64,000 nt of DNA from contig NZ_JAKMUU010000003.1 in the NCBI RefSeq assembly GCF_027570035.1, positions 243,157 to 307,156 on the forward strand. The letters are read 5' to 3'. Below, in pieces: positions 1-8,943 of this stretch; the stretch's first letter is position 1; each line of letters opens with the position of its first letter. The notes beneath the pieces are model-generated. The model ran no database searches, had not been told where the DNA came from, and saw only the letters and a list, made by a program, of their open reading frames with translations. A program made the translations under genes and the position numbers. Source of the DNA: Corynebacterium curieae. Its GTDB lineage: Bacteria; Actinomycetota; Actinomycetes; Mycobacteriales; Mycobacteriaceae.

Positions 1-560
1 GCATCATCACGGTCGCGGCAAGTGCTGGCGATATTATGGTTTGTCTCTTCGATAACGCGGCCGCCGATGGTGGAAAGAATCGGGATGATAAACCTGGCCA
101 GAGGGTGTTTGGTGGCGACCATGGACAAGATATTCAGCAGCGGGATGACCGCAGAGATGAGCTCGGTAAGGGCGGTATCGGAGACATCGACGACGTCGGC
201 AATAGCGCCCGAACATTGCTCCGCCGAACTAGTCAGGTGTGCGGCGTCCTGGCGGTCAATGTCGAAGTCATCCTGCACACCGCATAGGTGCTCGCACATG
301 GCGCCTTGGGCAACCTCGGAATCGTCCTGCTGCAAATAACCCGCCAGGCCGGCCCCGCCGCCTTTCGGGCGATTGCCACCCACGGCCGCAACGGTATTTT
401 TCACCAGATTTTCGGGCGCGATTCCATCGACCGCACCGACCAACTCACCCAGTAAATTCATCGGCATGCTTGGGCCCGAATAGCTACCCAGGCACGCCAT
501 CTGGAATTGCGAAATGGCGTTGGAATAATCCCCCAGCAGGGATTTTGTCAGCGTACTCAC
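1..560 (-). CDS. Hypothetical protein in T7SS-associated unit, partial (3' end beyond window)
   Basis: The frame is open from a GTG at 560 to the window edge, giving about 186 residues. The GTG overlaps the TAG stop of the upstream gene by one base, so the two are translationally coupled. The protein is mostly predicted helical, with a Gly-rich stretch (KGGGAGLAGY) around residue 65, several Cys residues and a hydrophobic helix near residue 155. I recognise no family. Its link to type VII secretion rests on sharing a transcript with the next gene, whose promoter matches that of the Esx genes. The start is well supported; the function is unknown. Confidence 0.6.
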   Translation of the reverse strand, partial: MSTLTKSLLGDYSNAISQFQMACLGSYSGPSMPMNLLGELVGAVDGIAPENLVKNTVAAVGGNRPKGGGAGLAGYLQQDDSEVAQGAMCEHLCGVQDDFDIDRQDAAHLTSSAEQCSGAIADVVDVSDTALTELISAVIPLLNILSMVATKHPLARFIIPILSTIGGRVIEETNHNIASTCRDRDD

Positions 561-871
561 TAGCGGGCCGCCTCCCCGCCGCGAGCGAATGAGCCGCCAA
601 AGGACTCATCAAAATCTGCAAAAGCGCGGATCTGCTCATGCGCTGCTTGAGCGGTGGCGGATAGATTATCCAACCGCCAGGCCCCTCGCTCATGTATCCG
701 CGCCAAAACATTGCGAATGCGCTCCCCGTGGCTGCCGAAATTGCGCCCAGCCGCGGCCACAGGAAAATCCGGCACCTCGGCCCTGTGGGCATCGCGCTGC
801 TCGTCGTTATCGGCCACAACCTGCTGTAGTGCGGACATCGCCTCCGAGGGGCGAAGAAAAACCTCAGACAT
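560..871 (-). CDS. Small helical protein, probable type VII secretion-associated (EspC-like)
   Basis: The protein has 103 residues and no signal peptide. It starts at ATG 871, preceded by GGGGGAAT, the same ribosome-binding style as the eccB and eccD starts here. Its size, two-helix character and C-terminal ATAQAA...AF...D pattern resemble EspC-type small ESX-associated proteins, although no WXG motif is present. It leads a unit with the partial gene downstream. The region upstream of it carries a 41 bp block that is also found in front of the esx pair at 4312-4983, which supports co-regulation with ESX-4. The family assignment is an inference. Confidence 0.6.
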   Translation of the reverse strand: MSEVFLRPSEAMSALQQVVADNDEQRDAHRAEVPDFPVAAAGRNFGSHGERIRNVLARIHERGAWRLDNLSATAQAAHEQIRAFADFDESFGGSFARGGEAAR

Positions 872-906
872 TGGTGTATTCCCCCAAATCCATATGCGGT
901 AAAAGT

Positions 907-947
907 GCTCACCTTCATTGGACTGGGGTTTACGCCAAATGGTTCCC
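907..947 (-). promoter_or_regulatory. ECF-sigma-type promoter block, copy 1
   Basis: On the minus strand this reads GGGAACC, 16 bases later CAGTCCAAT, then AAGGTGAG. It matches the block at 5063-5103 at 34 of 41 positions with no gaps. GGGAAC/GGAACC with a second box about 16 bases on is the layout of ECF sigma promoters. In M. tuberculosis SigM drives ESX-4 esx genes, so a SigM-like factor is a reasonable guess. It lies about 40 bases upstream of the gene starting at 871. Confidence 0.55.
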
Positions 948-986
948 TAGGTTTTCAAAAATCTTCCGCACCAAGCATCTTTGACG

Positions 987-2330
987 CTAGACCGAGGAAA
1001 CGACGGCCGAAAGCCTCCCAGCAACCTTGCGGGCCTGTTCCTTGTCGGCCGCCTCCACCATGACGCGGAATACCTCCTCAGTGCCGGAGGGTCGCAACAG
1101 CACGCGGCCGGTCTCACCTAATTCTTCTTCGGCCTGGGCGATAGCCTCCTGGACTTCAGTGGCGTCCATGATGACACCCTTATCAGAGACCGGTACGTTA
1201 ATGAGCACCTGCGGCAGCACAGTCATCACGGATGCCAATTCCTTAAGGGACTTCCCAGACTTGGCCATGCGCGCCATGATGGACAGGCCTGTTAGAGTGC
1301 CGTCGCCAGTGGTGCAATCATCTGGCAACACCACGTGACCGGACTGCTCTCCGCCCAAGGAGAAATCTCCGCGGTTGAGCTCTTCCAACACGTAGCGGTC
1401 ACCCACCGCAGTATGGCGTACCTCGATGCCCTGTTCCTGCATGGCCAGCTTCAGCCCCAGGTTAGACATGACGGTAGCAACCAAGGTGTTATAGCGCAGG
1501 TCATTATCGTCCTTCATGCCCACGGCTAGCAGCGCCATAATCTGATCGCCGTCAATAACATTGCCCTCGGCATCCACGGCTAAGCAGCGGTCGGCGTCAC
1601 CATCGTGGGCCAGGCCCAAATCGGCGCCATGCTCGACGACGGCCGCCTGTGCCTTTTCAATGTGCGTAGAACCGCAATCTTCATTGATATTGAAGGCATT
1701 TGGCTGATTGTGGATGGCAATGACCTCGGCACCGGCCGCCTCGTAGGCGATGGGGGCTACCTTGGAGGCCGCACCATTAGCGGTATCCACCACGGCCTTG
1801 ATGCCACTCAGATCCGTAGAGACCACTTCCTTCAAGTGGTTAAGGTAGCGCTCGCGACCATCTGGAGCCTCCGAAATGATGCGCCCCAGCTTGGTGCCGG
1901 TCGGACCATCCTCAGTGAGGTTTTCCATGGTGGCCTGAATCTGATCCTCAACCTCGTCCGGCAACTTCTTGCCGCCAGCGGAGAAGAACTTGATGCCGTT
2001 ATCCGGCATCGGATTGTGGGAGGCGGAAATCATCACGCCGAGATCCGCACCGTAATCATCCGTCAGGTACGCGATCGCCGGGGTAGGCAGCACGCCAACG
2101 CGGACCACATCCACTCCACGGGAGGCCAAACCGGAGGCAATGGCCGCATCCAGCATCTCGCCGGAAACGCGCGGGTCACGGCCGATAATTGCCAGCGGCT
2201 GGCGCTCATAAGATTCCCGCTTAGCGGTAAACACTTCCGCAGCAGCCTGGCCTAGCCGCAGGGCCAGAATCGGGGTCAGCTTCTTGTTCGCGAGGCCGCG
2301 AACGCCATCGGTTCCAAAAAGTCGAGTCAT
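987..2330 (-). CDS. glmM: Phosphoglucosamine mutase GlmM
   Basis: This cytosolic enzyme interconverts glucosamine-6-phosphate and glucosamine-1-phosphate on the way to UDP-GlcNAc and peptidoglycan. The 447 residues are full length. All four phosphohexomutase loops are present: catalytic SASHNP with the phosphoserine at about S104, metal-binding DGDADR at 243-248, sugar-binding GEQSGH at 327-332 and phosphate-binding RPSGTE at 413-418. The N-terminus [12 protein letters not shown] is typical. It lies downstream of rplM-rpsI on the same strand, separated by a terminator and a decayed toxin-antitoxin locus. Confidence 0.97.
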   Translation of the reverse strand: MTRLFGTDGVRGLANKKLTPILALRLGQAAAEVFTAKRESYERQPLAIIGRDPRVSGEMLDAAIASGLASRGVDVVRVGVLPTPAIAYLTDDYGADLGVMISASHNPMPDNGIKFFSAGGKKLPDEVEDQIQATMENLTEDGPTGTKLGRIISEAPDGRERYLNHLKEVVSTDLSGIKAVVDTANGAASKVAPIAYEAAGAEVIAIHNQPNAFNINEDCGSTHIEKAQAAVVEHGADLGLAHDGDADRCLAVDAEGNVIDGDQIMALLAVGMKDDNDLRYNTLVATVMSNLGLKLAMQEQGIEVRHTAVGDRYVLEELNRGDFSLGGEQSGHVVLPDDCTTGDGTLTGLSIMARMAKSGKSLKELASVMTVLPQVLINVPVSDKGVIMDATEVQEAIAQAEEELGETGRVLLRPSGTEEVFRVMVEAADKEQARKVAGRLSAVVSSV

Positions 2331-2396
2331 GCAGTCAATTATGCACCGTACGCCCCGCCCCTTGCATGTTGGGGCGGTTTAGGCGGAGACAAGCTT

Positions 2397-2703
2397 CTAG
2401 TTTATCAATGCGTTGAGCAAAATTCCTTCCGTCTTCGCTTCCATAACTAGCTTGCGATGCAGCGGTGGATAGGTTCGAACGCTGAATTTTCCCGAATAGG
2501 ACCGAGCCCCAACGGCTTTGGAATGGCTTTCCTTGAAGATTGCATATCTTCTACTACTTCCGCCACTAACTTCAGAAGTTCCTGTTCTGCGCAGCTACGT
2601 CGACGTCCAACCACGATAATGAAGGAAACTCATCAATCGTCGCCACGAGCTCATTGCACTCTCCGGACCGGAAGAGTTGATAGGTGTATTTGCTGACGCC
2701 CAT
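2397..2703 (-). pseudogene. Decayed HicB-family antitoxin
   Basis: The sequence reads as one HicB-like protein across three frames. From ATG 2703 (with AAGGAAG upstream) it encodes KYTYQLFRSGE and then ATIDEFPSLSWLDVD, the HicB N-terminal core. A shift near 2590 leads to AEQELLKLVAEVVEDM and KAIPKPLG. A second shift near 2500 leads to SYSGKFSVRTYPPLHRKLV and TEGILLNALIN before a TAG at 2399-2397. The last part matches the ribbon-helix-helix end of HicB antitoxins (SGKF.VR.p..LHr.L...A...g.sLN.li). About 102 codons remain of a usual 110-120. Two frameshifts make it non-functional. Confidence 0.72.
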
Positions 2704-2798
2704 GCTTTAATTTCTTCCTTGCTCGGTCTGTAGTTTTGTATCGCTTTAAGAAGTTCCGAAAAGGCTATGTTTGCTGGGCTTCTTTTCGTTTTAGCCAA
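2595..2798 (-). pseudogene. Probable truncated HicA-like toxin remnant
   Basis: The frame starts MAKTKRSPANIAFSELLKAI, which resembles the N-terminus of actinobacterial HicA-type toxins (RKSP.N..F.EL.k). It then jumps to IQNYRPSKEEIKAW and continues only as an out-of-frame overlap with the HicB remnant. The dsRNA-binding-like core with its histidine is missing, so most of the toxin appears deleted. It sits directly upstream of the antitoxin remnant in the expected order. The similarity is short, so this call is tentative. Confidence 0.4.
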
Positions 2799-2879
2799 GA
2801 TTTATTCAACACTGCTACCCACGATTAATCAGTACTGCTTTGCAGGGGTGTCAATCTCCTCTGCAAAGCTCAAAACGAC

Positions 2880-2915
2880 AAAAGCCGCCGCTCCCAACAG
2901 GAAGCAGCGGCTTTG
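2880..2915 (-). terminator. Rho-independent terminator of rplM-rpsI
   Basis: On the minus strand AAAGCCGCTGCTTCC pairs with GGAGCGGCGGCTTTTG around a short loop, about 30 bases after the rpsI stop. Confidence 0.8.
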
Positions 2916-2946
2916 CGTAGCGCTTGCGCGCGCAGTAAAAGCGAGA

Positions 2947-3480
2947 TTAACGCTTGGAGTACTGCGGTGCGCGACGTGCCTTGTGCAGACCAGCCTTCTT
3001 ACGCTCAACTGCACGAGCATCACGGGTGAGCAGACCAGCCTTCTTCAGGGCGGTGCGGTCAGCCGGGTTGTAGATGTTCAGTGCACGAGCGATAGCCAGA
3101 CGCAGGGCACCAGCCTGACCGGTTGGGCCGCCGCCGTTAACGGTGACCTTGAGGTCGAACTGGTTCTCGCGCTCCAGCAGGGTCAGCGGAGTGAGGATAT
3201 CCTGCTGGTGCAGCTTGTTCGGGAAGTACTCGCCGAACTCGCGACCGTTAACCACGATCTGGCCGGAGCCAGCAACGAGGCGAACACGAGCGACGGCGCG
3301 CTTACGGCGACCGACGGTCTGGATCGGGCCCTCGTGTACCGGAGCGGCAGCCTCGACCTCTTCGGTCTCGGCCGGTGCGATGGAATCACCGATGGTGTTG
3401 GTGAACTCTTCGGTAGCGGCGCTTGCTGCAGCGATGTCAGCAGCGTCGGCTACGTTGTTGTCGATGTTCTGCTCAGACAT
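2947..3480 (-). CDS. rpsI: 30S ribosomal protein S9
   Basis: S9 contacts P-site tRNA through its basic C-terminal tail, seen here ending PQYSKR. The protein has 177 residues against a usual 130. The extra 45-50 N-terminal residues are acidic and Ala-rich and precede the conserved start of the fold ([11 protein letters not shown], about residue 56), as in other corynebacteria. Its ATG overlaps the rplM stop as TAATG, so the two genes are coupled. Confidence 0.97.
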   Translation of the reverse strand: MSEQNIDNNVADAADIAAASAATEEFTNTIGDSIAPAETEEVEAAAPVHEGPIQTVGRRKRAVARVRLVAGSGQIVVNGREFGEYFPNKLHQQDILTPLTLLERENQFDLKVTVNGGGPTGQAGALRLAIARALNIYNPADRTALKKAGLLTRDARAVERKKAGLHKARRAPQYSKR

Positions 3481-3923
3481 TACTGTGCCACCTGCTTAAA
3501 CTCGAAGGTTTCCGGCTTCTGACCGGCGTACGGGTGCTCTTCGCCTGCAAAGACGTGCAGCTTCTTGATGGAAGCGCGGGAGAGCTTGTTGTGCGGCATC
3601 ATGCCGGCAACGGATTCTTCGATAACGCGAACCGGGTTGGCGTCCAAAGACTGACCCAGGGTCATGGACTTCAGGCCGCCCGGGTAACCGGAGTGACGGT
3701 AGCGCATCTCGCGGCCGCGCTTTACGGAAGAAACGTGGATCTTGTCAGCGTTGATGATGATGACGTGGTCACCAGTGTCAACGTTCGGTGCGAACTGTGG
3801 CTTGTGCTTGCCGCGCAGCAGGTCTGCAACGGTGGAAGCGAGCTTGCCCAGCACCACATCAGTAGCGTCGATGACGTACCACTTGCGGGTGATGTCACCG
3901 CTCTTTGGGTGGAAAGTAGACAA
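3480..3923 (-). CDS. rplM: 50S ribosomal protein L13
   Basis: L13 is an early-assembling 50S protein. I chose the TTG start at 3923, preceded by GGAG, because it gives a 147-residue protein beginning just before [14 protein letters not shown], as in the family. The open frame runs further upstream to 4049, but those codons are unlike L13 and form the leader. Conserved VVLGKLAS and PYAGQKPE are present. Confidence 0.95.
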   Translation of the reverse strand: MSTFHPKSGDITRKWYVIDATDVVLGKLASTVADLLRGKHKPQFAPNVDTGDHVIIINADKIHVSSVKRGREMRYRHSGYPGGLKSMTLGQSLDANPVRVIEESVAGMMPHNKLSRASIKKLHVFAGEEHPYAGQKPETFEFKQVAQ

Positions 3924-4058
3924 TTTGACTCCTTGAAAGTCTGTCTCGGAACTGCCGGCCAGCGCTAAGCATCCATTCCCTCCCGTACAGCGGCCGGTGG
4001 AGACCTGCAGGGAGCTCTTCGCCAGCTGCTTGCCGACGAGCGAACACATAGGTCTTCT

Positions 4059-4088
4059 ACCCTACTTGCTCACCTGCCCAAAGACCAA
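4059..4088 (-). promoter_or_regulatory. Candidate rplM-rpsI promoter
   Basis: The minus strand carries TTGGTC, 18 bases, then TAGGGT, a typical corynebacterial -10. It lies just past the terminator hairpin of the esx pair and gives an rplM leader of about 130 nt. Confidence 0.4.
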
Positions 4089-4091
4089 AAC

Positions 4092-4134
4092 GCCGAAACC
4101 GGCACCTTCCGCAGCTCAAATGGAAGGTGCCGGC
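4092..4134 (-). terminator. Terminator hairpin after the esx gene pair
   Basis: A perfect 12 bp stem (CCGGCACCTTCC at 4099-4110, GGAAGGTGCCGG at 4122-4133) is followed on the minus strand by TTTCGGCGTTTT. Between the hairpin and the esx stop (4134-4311) I see no gene, only a GTGTACAC palindrome near 4191. Confidence 0.65.
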
Positions 4135-4311
4135 TCGTGGGTGTGGACTAGAAGAAGTACGACTTGAAAACTAGGAAAAGATAACAAAGCGTGTACACGC
4201 TCTACTCTCAGCCGCGGCTGCGGCCGCGTCCGCCCCCTGCCAACCGGATATGGCATGTGGCACCGCAGTCCCGACCGAGAATGGATGGGAATGGACTCGC
4301 AGTGGTGAGGC

Positions 4312-4599
4312 TTAGCCCCAGCTGGCAGCGGCGCGGCGGTTGACGTCGCTCATCGCGTCATTGCCTTGGGAAACGGTCTTGGAGATGGTGGCGAGCACGG
4401 TATTGAGCTCCTGGGATGCCTGATCCCACTTGGCCTGTGCCTGGTTGTATGCCACGGCAGACTCGCCTTCCCAGGTGCTCACCATCGGCTGCAGACGAGC
4501 TTTCAGGTCTGCCAAGGTGCTGTTAATCCGACCGGAGGTGGCGTTGATATCAGCAGCGGCGGAAGAAATGGCTCCGAATTCGTACTTGATCTCGGACAT
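4312..4599 (-). CDS. WXG100 protein, EsxA/EsxT-like ESX-4 substrate
   Basis: The 95 residues form the usual two-helix hairpin with a W-E-G turn (STWEGES, W at about 43). There is no signal peptide. It should pair with the WXG100 partner encoded upstream and be exported as a heterodimer by the ESX-4 apparatus. It is the second gene of the esx pair, 69 bases after the first, and ends before a strong hairpin terminator. In M. tuberculosis the corresponding pair is EsxU/EsxT; which member is which cannot be told from sequence alone. Confidence 0.88.
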   Translation of the reverse strand: MSEIKYEFGAISSAAADINATSGRINSTLADLKARLQPMVSTWEGESAVAYNQAQAKWDQASQELNTVLATISKTVSQGNDAMSDVNRRAAASWG

Positions 4600-4668
4600 G
4601 TGGTGGTGGATTCCCTTCTGTGAATCTATAGCCTTTCGGCTGTGGAACGGTGCAATATACGGTGTGGT

Positions 4669-4983
4669 CTAGAGGGCGAGGCCGCCGCCAACGTTGGAAA
4701 AGGCCTGGGTGTTTTCTGCTTCCACGTTGTCGAAGTTGTGGGCATTGCTGCGGATATTGTCAGAGATAGAGGCCAATGCCTCGCGCAACTGCTGTGCAGA
4801 GGTGTTATAGCGCTGCATCAGGTCATCAAAGGAGACCTGCGCCTGGCCAGCCCAACTGCCGCGCACGGAATCGACAACGCCCTGCAGGCGGGTGAGCTCG
4901 CCTTGGACTTCATCATTGGTGTTATCGACCTTGCCGGCGGTGGAGATCATGACATCGGCTTGAGTCTTAAAAGTCTGAGACAT
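4669..4983 (-). CDS. WXG100 protein, EsxB/EsxU-like ESX-4 substrate
   Basis: The 104-residue protein starts at ATG 4983 (MSQTFKTQADVM) behind AAGGAGGGG. A longer frame to 5052 lacks a ribosome-binding site and runs into the promoter leader. The central turn is WAG (GSWAGQA), the usual WXG motif. The tail after the second helix (NVEAENTQAFSN) may carry the export signal, although a strict YxxxD/E is not evident. It is co-transcribed with the other esx gene from the ECF-like block at 5063-5103. Confidence 0.86.
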   Translation of the reverse strand: MSQTFKTQADVMISTAGKVDNTNDEVQGELTRLQGVVDSVRGSWAGQAQVSFDDLMQRYNTSAQQLREALASISDNIRSNAHNFDNVEAENTQAFSNVGGGLAL

Positions 4984-5062
4984 AAGAGTGCGCCCCTCCT
5001 TAGGGCGGGTGAGATAGTGAGTGTTTCCCCCGAAAAAGCAACTGCGTTTCACAGCTGTGCTT

Positions 5063-5103
5063 TCTCACCTTTATTGGACTGAGCTTTCGGCCAAACGGTT
5101 CCC
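5063..5103 (-). promoter_or_regulatory. ECF-sigma-type promoter block, copy 2
   Basis: The minus strand reads GGGAACC, 16 bases, CAGTCCAAT, then AAGGTGAG, matching the block at 907-947 with identical spacing. It lies about 80 bases upstream of the esx start at 4983, in the short gap after the Rv3446c-type gene. Confidence 0.55.
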
Positions 5104-5125
5104 GGCTTAAGCAAAATTTTTAAGA

Positions 5126-6250
5126 CTATTTTTTGACTAGACTTTCAGTAGCCATGCGGCAGGCTGCTTTTTGTACAGCGTTGGAATTGTGGCGAGTGTG
5201 GCAGCCCACGGACATTTGGTGTCCGCGGTCCTCCCAGGTAGTCCACTCCACCAATGAGCCGTCCCCGGGATCTTCGGTATAGCTCAGGCGGCCAGCCTTT
5301 TCGGTGGCCTCGCGAAGGTCTGGGTCTTCGTCCACTTGCGCGTGGATTTCTTCAAAAAGGGCGTCAGCTGGGACGTTAAACATTTCATCCGCCGCTAAAA
5401 GGATGCGCAGGTTGGGGTCCTCACCGGTGGCAGTAACTAGGCCATCTTCGACCTTGGTGTGGAATCCGCTAGGTACAACCACGGACATTCCCTCGACGTC
5501 GAGGTGCTTCTCCCCTGGGTTTAATTCTTCGCCGCCAGGTTTCAGTGCACTTGGCGCTTCAGATTGTGGCGAAGCAGGCGCGGACTCTGGAGTGCTATCG
5601 CGTCCGGGATCAGCCGCACGTGGTTGGGGGCGCGAGGAGTCTGGAGCGGCATCATCGTCGCTTGATGCTTGGGCACCGATAGCCCACCAGGAAGCCCCAG
5701 CTACAGCAATGATGACCACTGCAATGGCCACGTGGAAGATATCGATAGCTCCGAGCCAACCGCGCAGACGATCAGACCAACTAGGCGCTATTGGCTCTTC
5801 GGACACGGGTGCTTCCATCACCGTGGTGGGCGGGGCCGTGTCAGCGGACTGGGCAGTTGGATCTGGCGAGGGAGCTGCTGCGTGTCGTGCAGCCAACGGG
5901 GAGATAGCCGGTCCTGGGTCGACAAGGCGTACCCCAGTTACCTCCAATTGCCGGCAGATGATGGTTGTGGCTTCTTGCGCGATATCGGTGCCAAAAGAAT
6001 CTGCAACCACGCAGGCTTCTACTTCCGGCCAGGACGGCCCAGCCATCTTGGATATCTGGTCCATGACCTGACCTAAGGCCCAGCCTTCTACGATGCCGGT
6101 GCCTGGCAGATCATAGCGGTAGACCGTTTCGGGGCCTTCAAAGATAGTGGCCGCGTCCAGGATAGTAACCGTAATCGGTTCTGCGCTGGTTACACCTCCT
6201 TTGGAAGTAGGGGTCTCGCTGTGCGGATCGGCGCTCAGGTGGGTGGTCAT
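5126..6250 (-). CDS. Type VII secretion-associated protein, Rv3446c family
   Basis: The 374-residue protein starts MTTHLSADPH and follows eccC closely: its ATG at 6250 abuts the eccC stop at 6251. The N-terminal 130 residues form a soluble alpha/beta domain. A single membrane helix lies near 172-192 (FHVAIAVVIIAVAGASWW). A Pro/Ser/Glu-rich linker leads to a C-terminal domain (about 245-374) of the kind found in Rv3446c-type ESX-4 proteins. The gene order esx pair, Rv3446c-type, eccC matches M. tuberculosis ESX-4. Its biochemical role is unknown in the family as far as I know. Confidence 0.75.
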   Translation of the reverse strand: MTTHLSADPHSETPTSKGGVTSAEPITVTILDAATIFEGPETVYRYDLPGTGIVEGWALGQVMDQISKMAGPSWPEVEACVVADSFGTDIAQEATTIICRQLEVTGVRLVDPGPAISPLAARHAAAPSPDPTAQSADTAPPTTVMEAPVSEEPIAPSWSDRLRGWLGAIDIFHVAIAVVIIAVAGASWWAIGAQASSDDDAAPDSSRPQPRAADPGRDSTPESAPASPQSEAPSALKPGGEELNPGEKHLDVEGMSVVVPSGFHTKVEDGLVTATGEDPNLRILLAADEMFNVPADALFEEIHAQVDEDPDLREATEKAGRLSYTEDPGDGSLVEWTTWEDRGHQMSVGCHTRHNSNAVQKAACRMATESLVKK

Positions 6251-8668
6251 TTACTTCTCTCCTTCTATATACACCGCTTGGGCAATGCCAAGGTTTTCGC
6301 CGCGGATGCTCCACTGGCCGCGGCCGGGTGGTTGATGGCTGGGTTTTAAGCCAAAGATGGTGCCTTCGTCCCGGTCGGCGTCGAAAAGCAGCAACGCTGG
6401 CTGAAGATCACGCACGGCGGAGAAGAACTGGCCAAAGAGTGCTCGCCCGATTCCACCGGATTTGCGGGCGATGACTAGATGCAGACCAATGTCGCGGGCG
6501 TGAGGGAGCAGCTCCAGGAGAGGCGATAAGGCGATATCGCTCAGCAAATCAGCATCATCAATGACCAGGTAAATATCTGGGCCCTCCCACCAATCCCGCG
6601 CGGCAAGCTGCGCTGGCGTAATGTCCGGACCTGGAAGACGGGATTCCAGGGTGCGGACGGTATCTAGGATGGTCTTCTGGGCGCTGGACTGTGTTGCGGC
6701 GTAGGCGGCAACCATGTCTTCGTCCAAGGTTCCCAAGTGGGCGCGGCGCTGATCGATGACCACTAGGCGCGCGTCTTTGCGCGCGAAGCCACTAATCCCG
6801 CGCATGATCTGCGCCAGGAAGGTGGATTTGCCACACCCCTGCGCCCCGATTGCCACGAGGTGCGGCTCGCGAGACGGACTCCACGTCAGCGTATCGAGGT
6901 CACGCCCACCAATACCCCAGGCAATCTCTCCAGCGGGTGTCTCTCCTTGGGCTGCAAGTGCGGCTGGGGTGAGCACTGCGGGCAGCATCTTCAAGCTCGG
7001 AACTGGGTCGGCCGCAGCATGGACGCGACAAATATGGGCGATGTCTTGGTTAGAGGTGCGGGCCAAGAGCATGTTCTCCCCCGCCAAAGTGAGCCCGCGC
7101 CCTGGCGCGCTGGGGAGTTTTTGCTGCAGCTTGCGGTCAATGAGGGAATCCAGGGCCTCGCCTAAGCGCAATTCGAGGCGGTTGGCAATGAGATCGCGGA
7201 TAGCGGGGCGCATCGTGGTCCACCGCGAGGTGGCAATGACTACATGCACATGGGCGGAGGCGCCATCGGCAACGATCTCGGTGACCTTCTCCGAAAGATC
7301 TTCAAACTCTGCGTTCGAGGTTCCTATATGGTGCCAACCATCGATAATGAGGAAGGTTGCACGTTGTTCTGGGCGGCGTATAAACCCTGCTACCTCGTCC
7401 ACGATGCGGCGCACCTTCTCGCCTTCCTCGCGTCCGGCTACGCCCGATACATGGGGCAAACGGTCCAAGGACGCTAACTGTCCGCCGCCAAGATCGATGA
7501 CGTAGAAGCGCGCCTCCTGAGGACTATGCCGCAGTGCCAGTGCGGAGACGATGGTGCGCAGCGCGCTCGATTTGCCGGACTGCGGGCCACCGCACAGGGC
7601 CATATGCCCGCCGTGCTGGGTGAAATCAATAATCAGTTCATCCTGGCGTTGGTAGTACGGCCTATCGATAATGCCGATGGGCGCGAGCAACTGCCCTTGG
7701 TCTGCTGCAGTCGAGGGCGCACCCGCGTCATGTGCGCCAGAAAGTCCCGGCAACGCGGATAGTTCAATGACCGGCGGTAGCGGCGGCAACCAGATGCGGT
7801 GGGCCGACTGCCCGCGCAACTGGGCTTCTTGTGCGGCAGCACGCACGACCTCAGAAAGCACCGTGGTGGATTCATCGAGAACTACCTCCGAGCTGGCATC
7901 TTCTTCCTCTTGCGACCAGCCATGAAAGAGCTGCACACGGCGACTGGGCAAAGCACTGTGGCCGTCTAAAGAAGTGCTGGCTAGCGCCCGGCGCGGCACA
8001 GGGCCAGAAACATATGAGGCTTGGAAGCGGGTAAGGGCTTCGGCATCGGACTTGAGGTAGCCCGCGCCGGGTTGGCCGGGCAAGTGGTAGGCATCGGTCA
8101 CGCCTAGCACTTGGCGGGATTCCGCCGAGGAGAAGGTTTTCAGACCGATTCGGTAAGACAAGTGGGAATCCAGCCCCCGCAATCGGCCTTCCTCTAGCCT
8201 TTGGGAGGCTAAAAGCAAGTGCACGTGGAGACTGCGCCCCAAGCGGCCGACGGCAACGAAAAGTTCCGCAAAGTCTGGGTGCTGGCCCAAAAGCTCCGAG
8301 AACTCATCGACGACGATAACTAAGGCTGGCAGTGGCCCGTGCTCGTCCACTGCGGTGGCGGTGGCATTATATTCGCCAACGTTGGCAAAATTCCCGGCGG
8401 TGCGCAGGAGCTCTTGTCGGCGGTTCATTTCGCCGGAAATGGCATCATACATGCGCTCTACCAGCGTAGATTCCTCCTCTAGGTTGGTAATCACCGCGGA
8501 GGTATGCGGCAGGCGATCACAGCCTAAGAAGGTCGCACCGCCTTTGAAATCTACCAATACGAGGTTGAGCTCGTCTGGGCTATGAGTGGCGGAAAGCGCG
8601 GTCACTAGGGTGCGCAGCAACTCAGATTTACCAGAACCTGGGTTATAGGTACGATACAGTAACCCCGT
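6251..8668 (-). pseudogene. eccC: EccC ATPase, C-terminal fragment (split gene)
   Basis: EccC is the FtsK/SpoIIIE-type motor of type VII secretion. This fragment begins inside the first ATPase domain at GSGKSELLRT and keeps its Walker B (LVLVDFKGG). It also holds the second (GGPQSGKSS) and third (GAQGCGKST) P-loop domains, and it ends normally next to the Rv3446c-type gene. Codons upstream of GSGK (back to the in-frame TAG at 8669-8671) are not EccC-like, and the first ATG is at 8620. The N-terminal half is 5 kb away at 13678-15027. The two halves together would give a normal protein of about 1,240 residues. Confidence 0.88.
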
Positions 8669-8913
8669 CTACGGGCAGTGGACGAAATACTGCGCGTGGT
8701 AGACATACTGATTGATGTAGGGCTTAGGGGCTTACTTTTAACCCTGGGATAGGAAAACCGAAAATTTAAAATATTTTATGTACCGAAGTTTCTAAATTTT
8801 CCTGATTTGGTATGGAGAGCCGAAACCCAAGCCCTCAAAGCCTCCCCGATACACTCGAGGCTTCCGACATCGACAGGTGCAGCGTGCTACCAAGATTGAT
8901 ATTGTGACCCGAC

Positions 8914-8940
8914 CCCCACACACAAACAACTTGACACGCT
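8914..8940 (+). repeat. Solo terminal repeat of the IS256-type element
   Basis: CCCCACACACAAACAACTTGACAC here matches the right end of the IS256-type element at 13374-13397 base for base over 24 positions, in the same orientation, with no transposase attached. It directly abuts the IS1634-type relic. Confidence 0.7.
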
Positions 8941-8943
8941 CCG

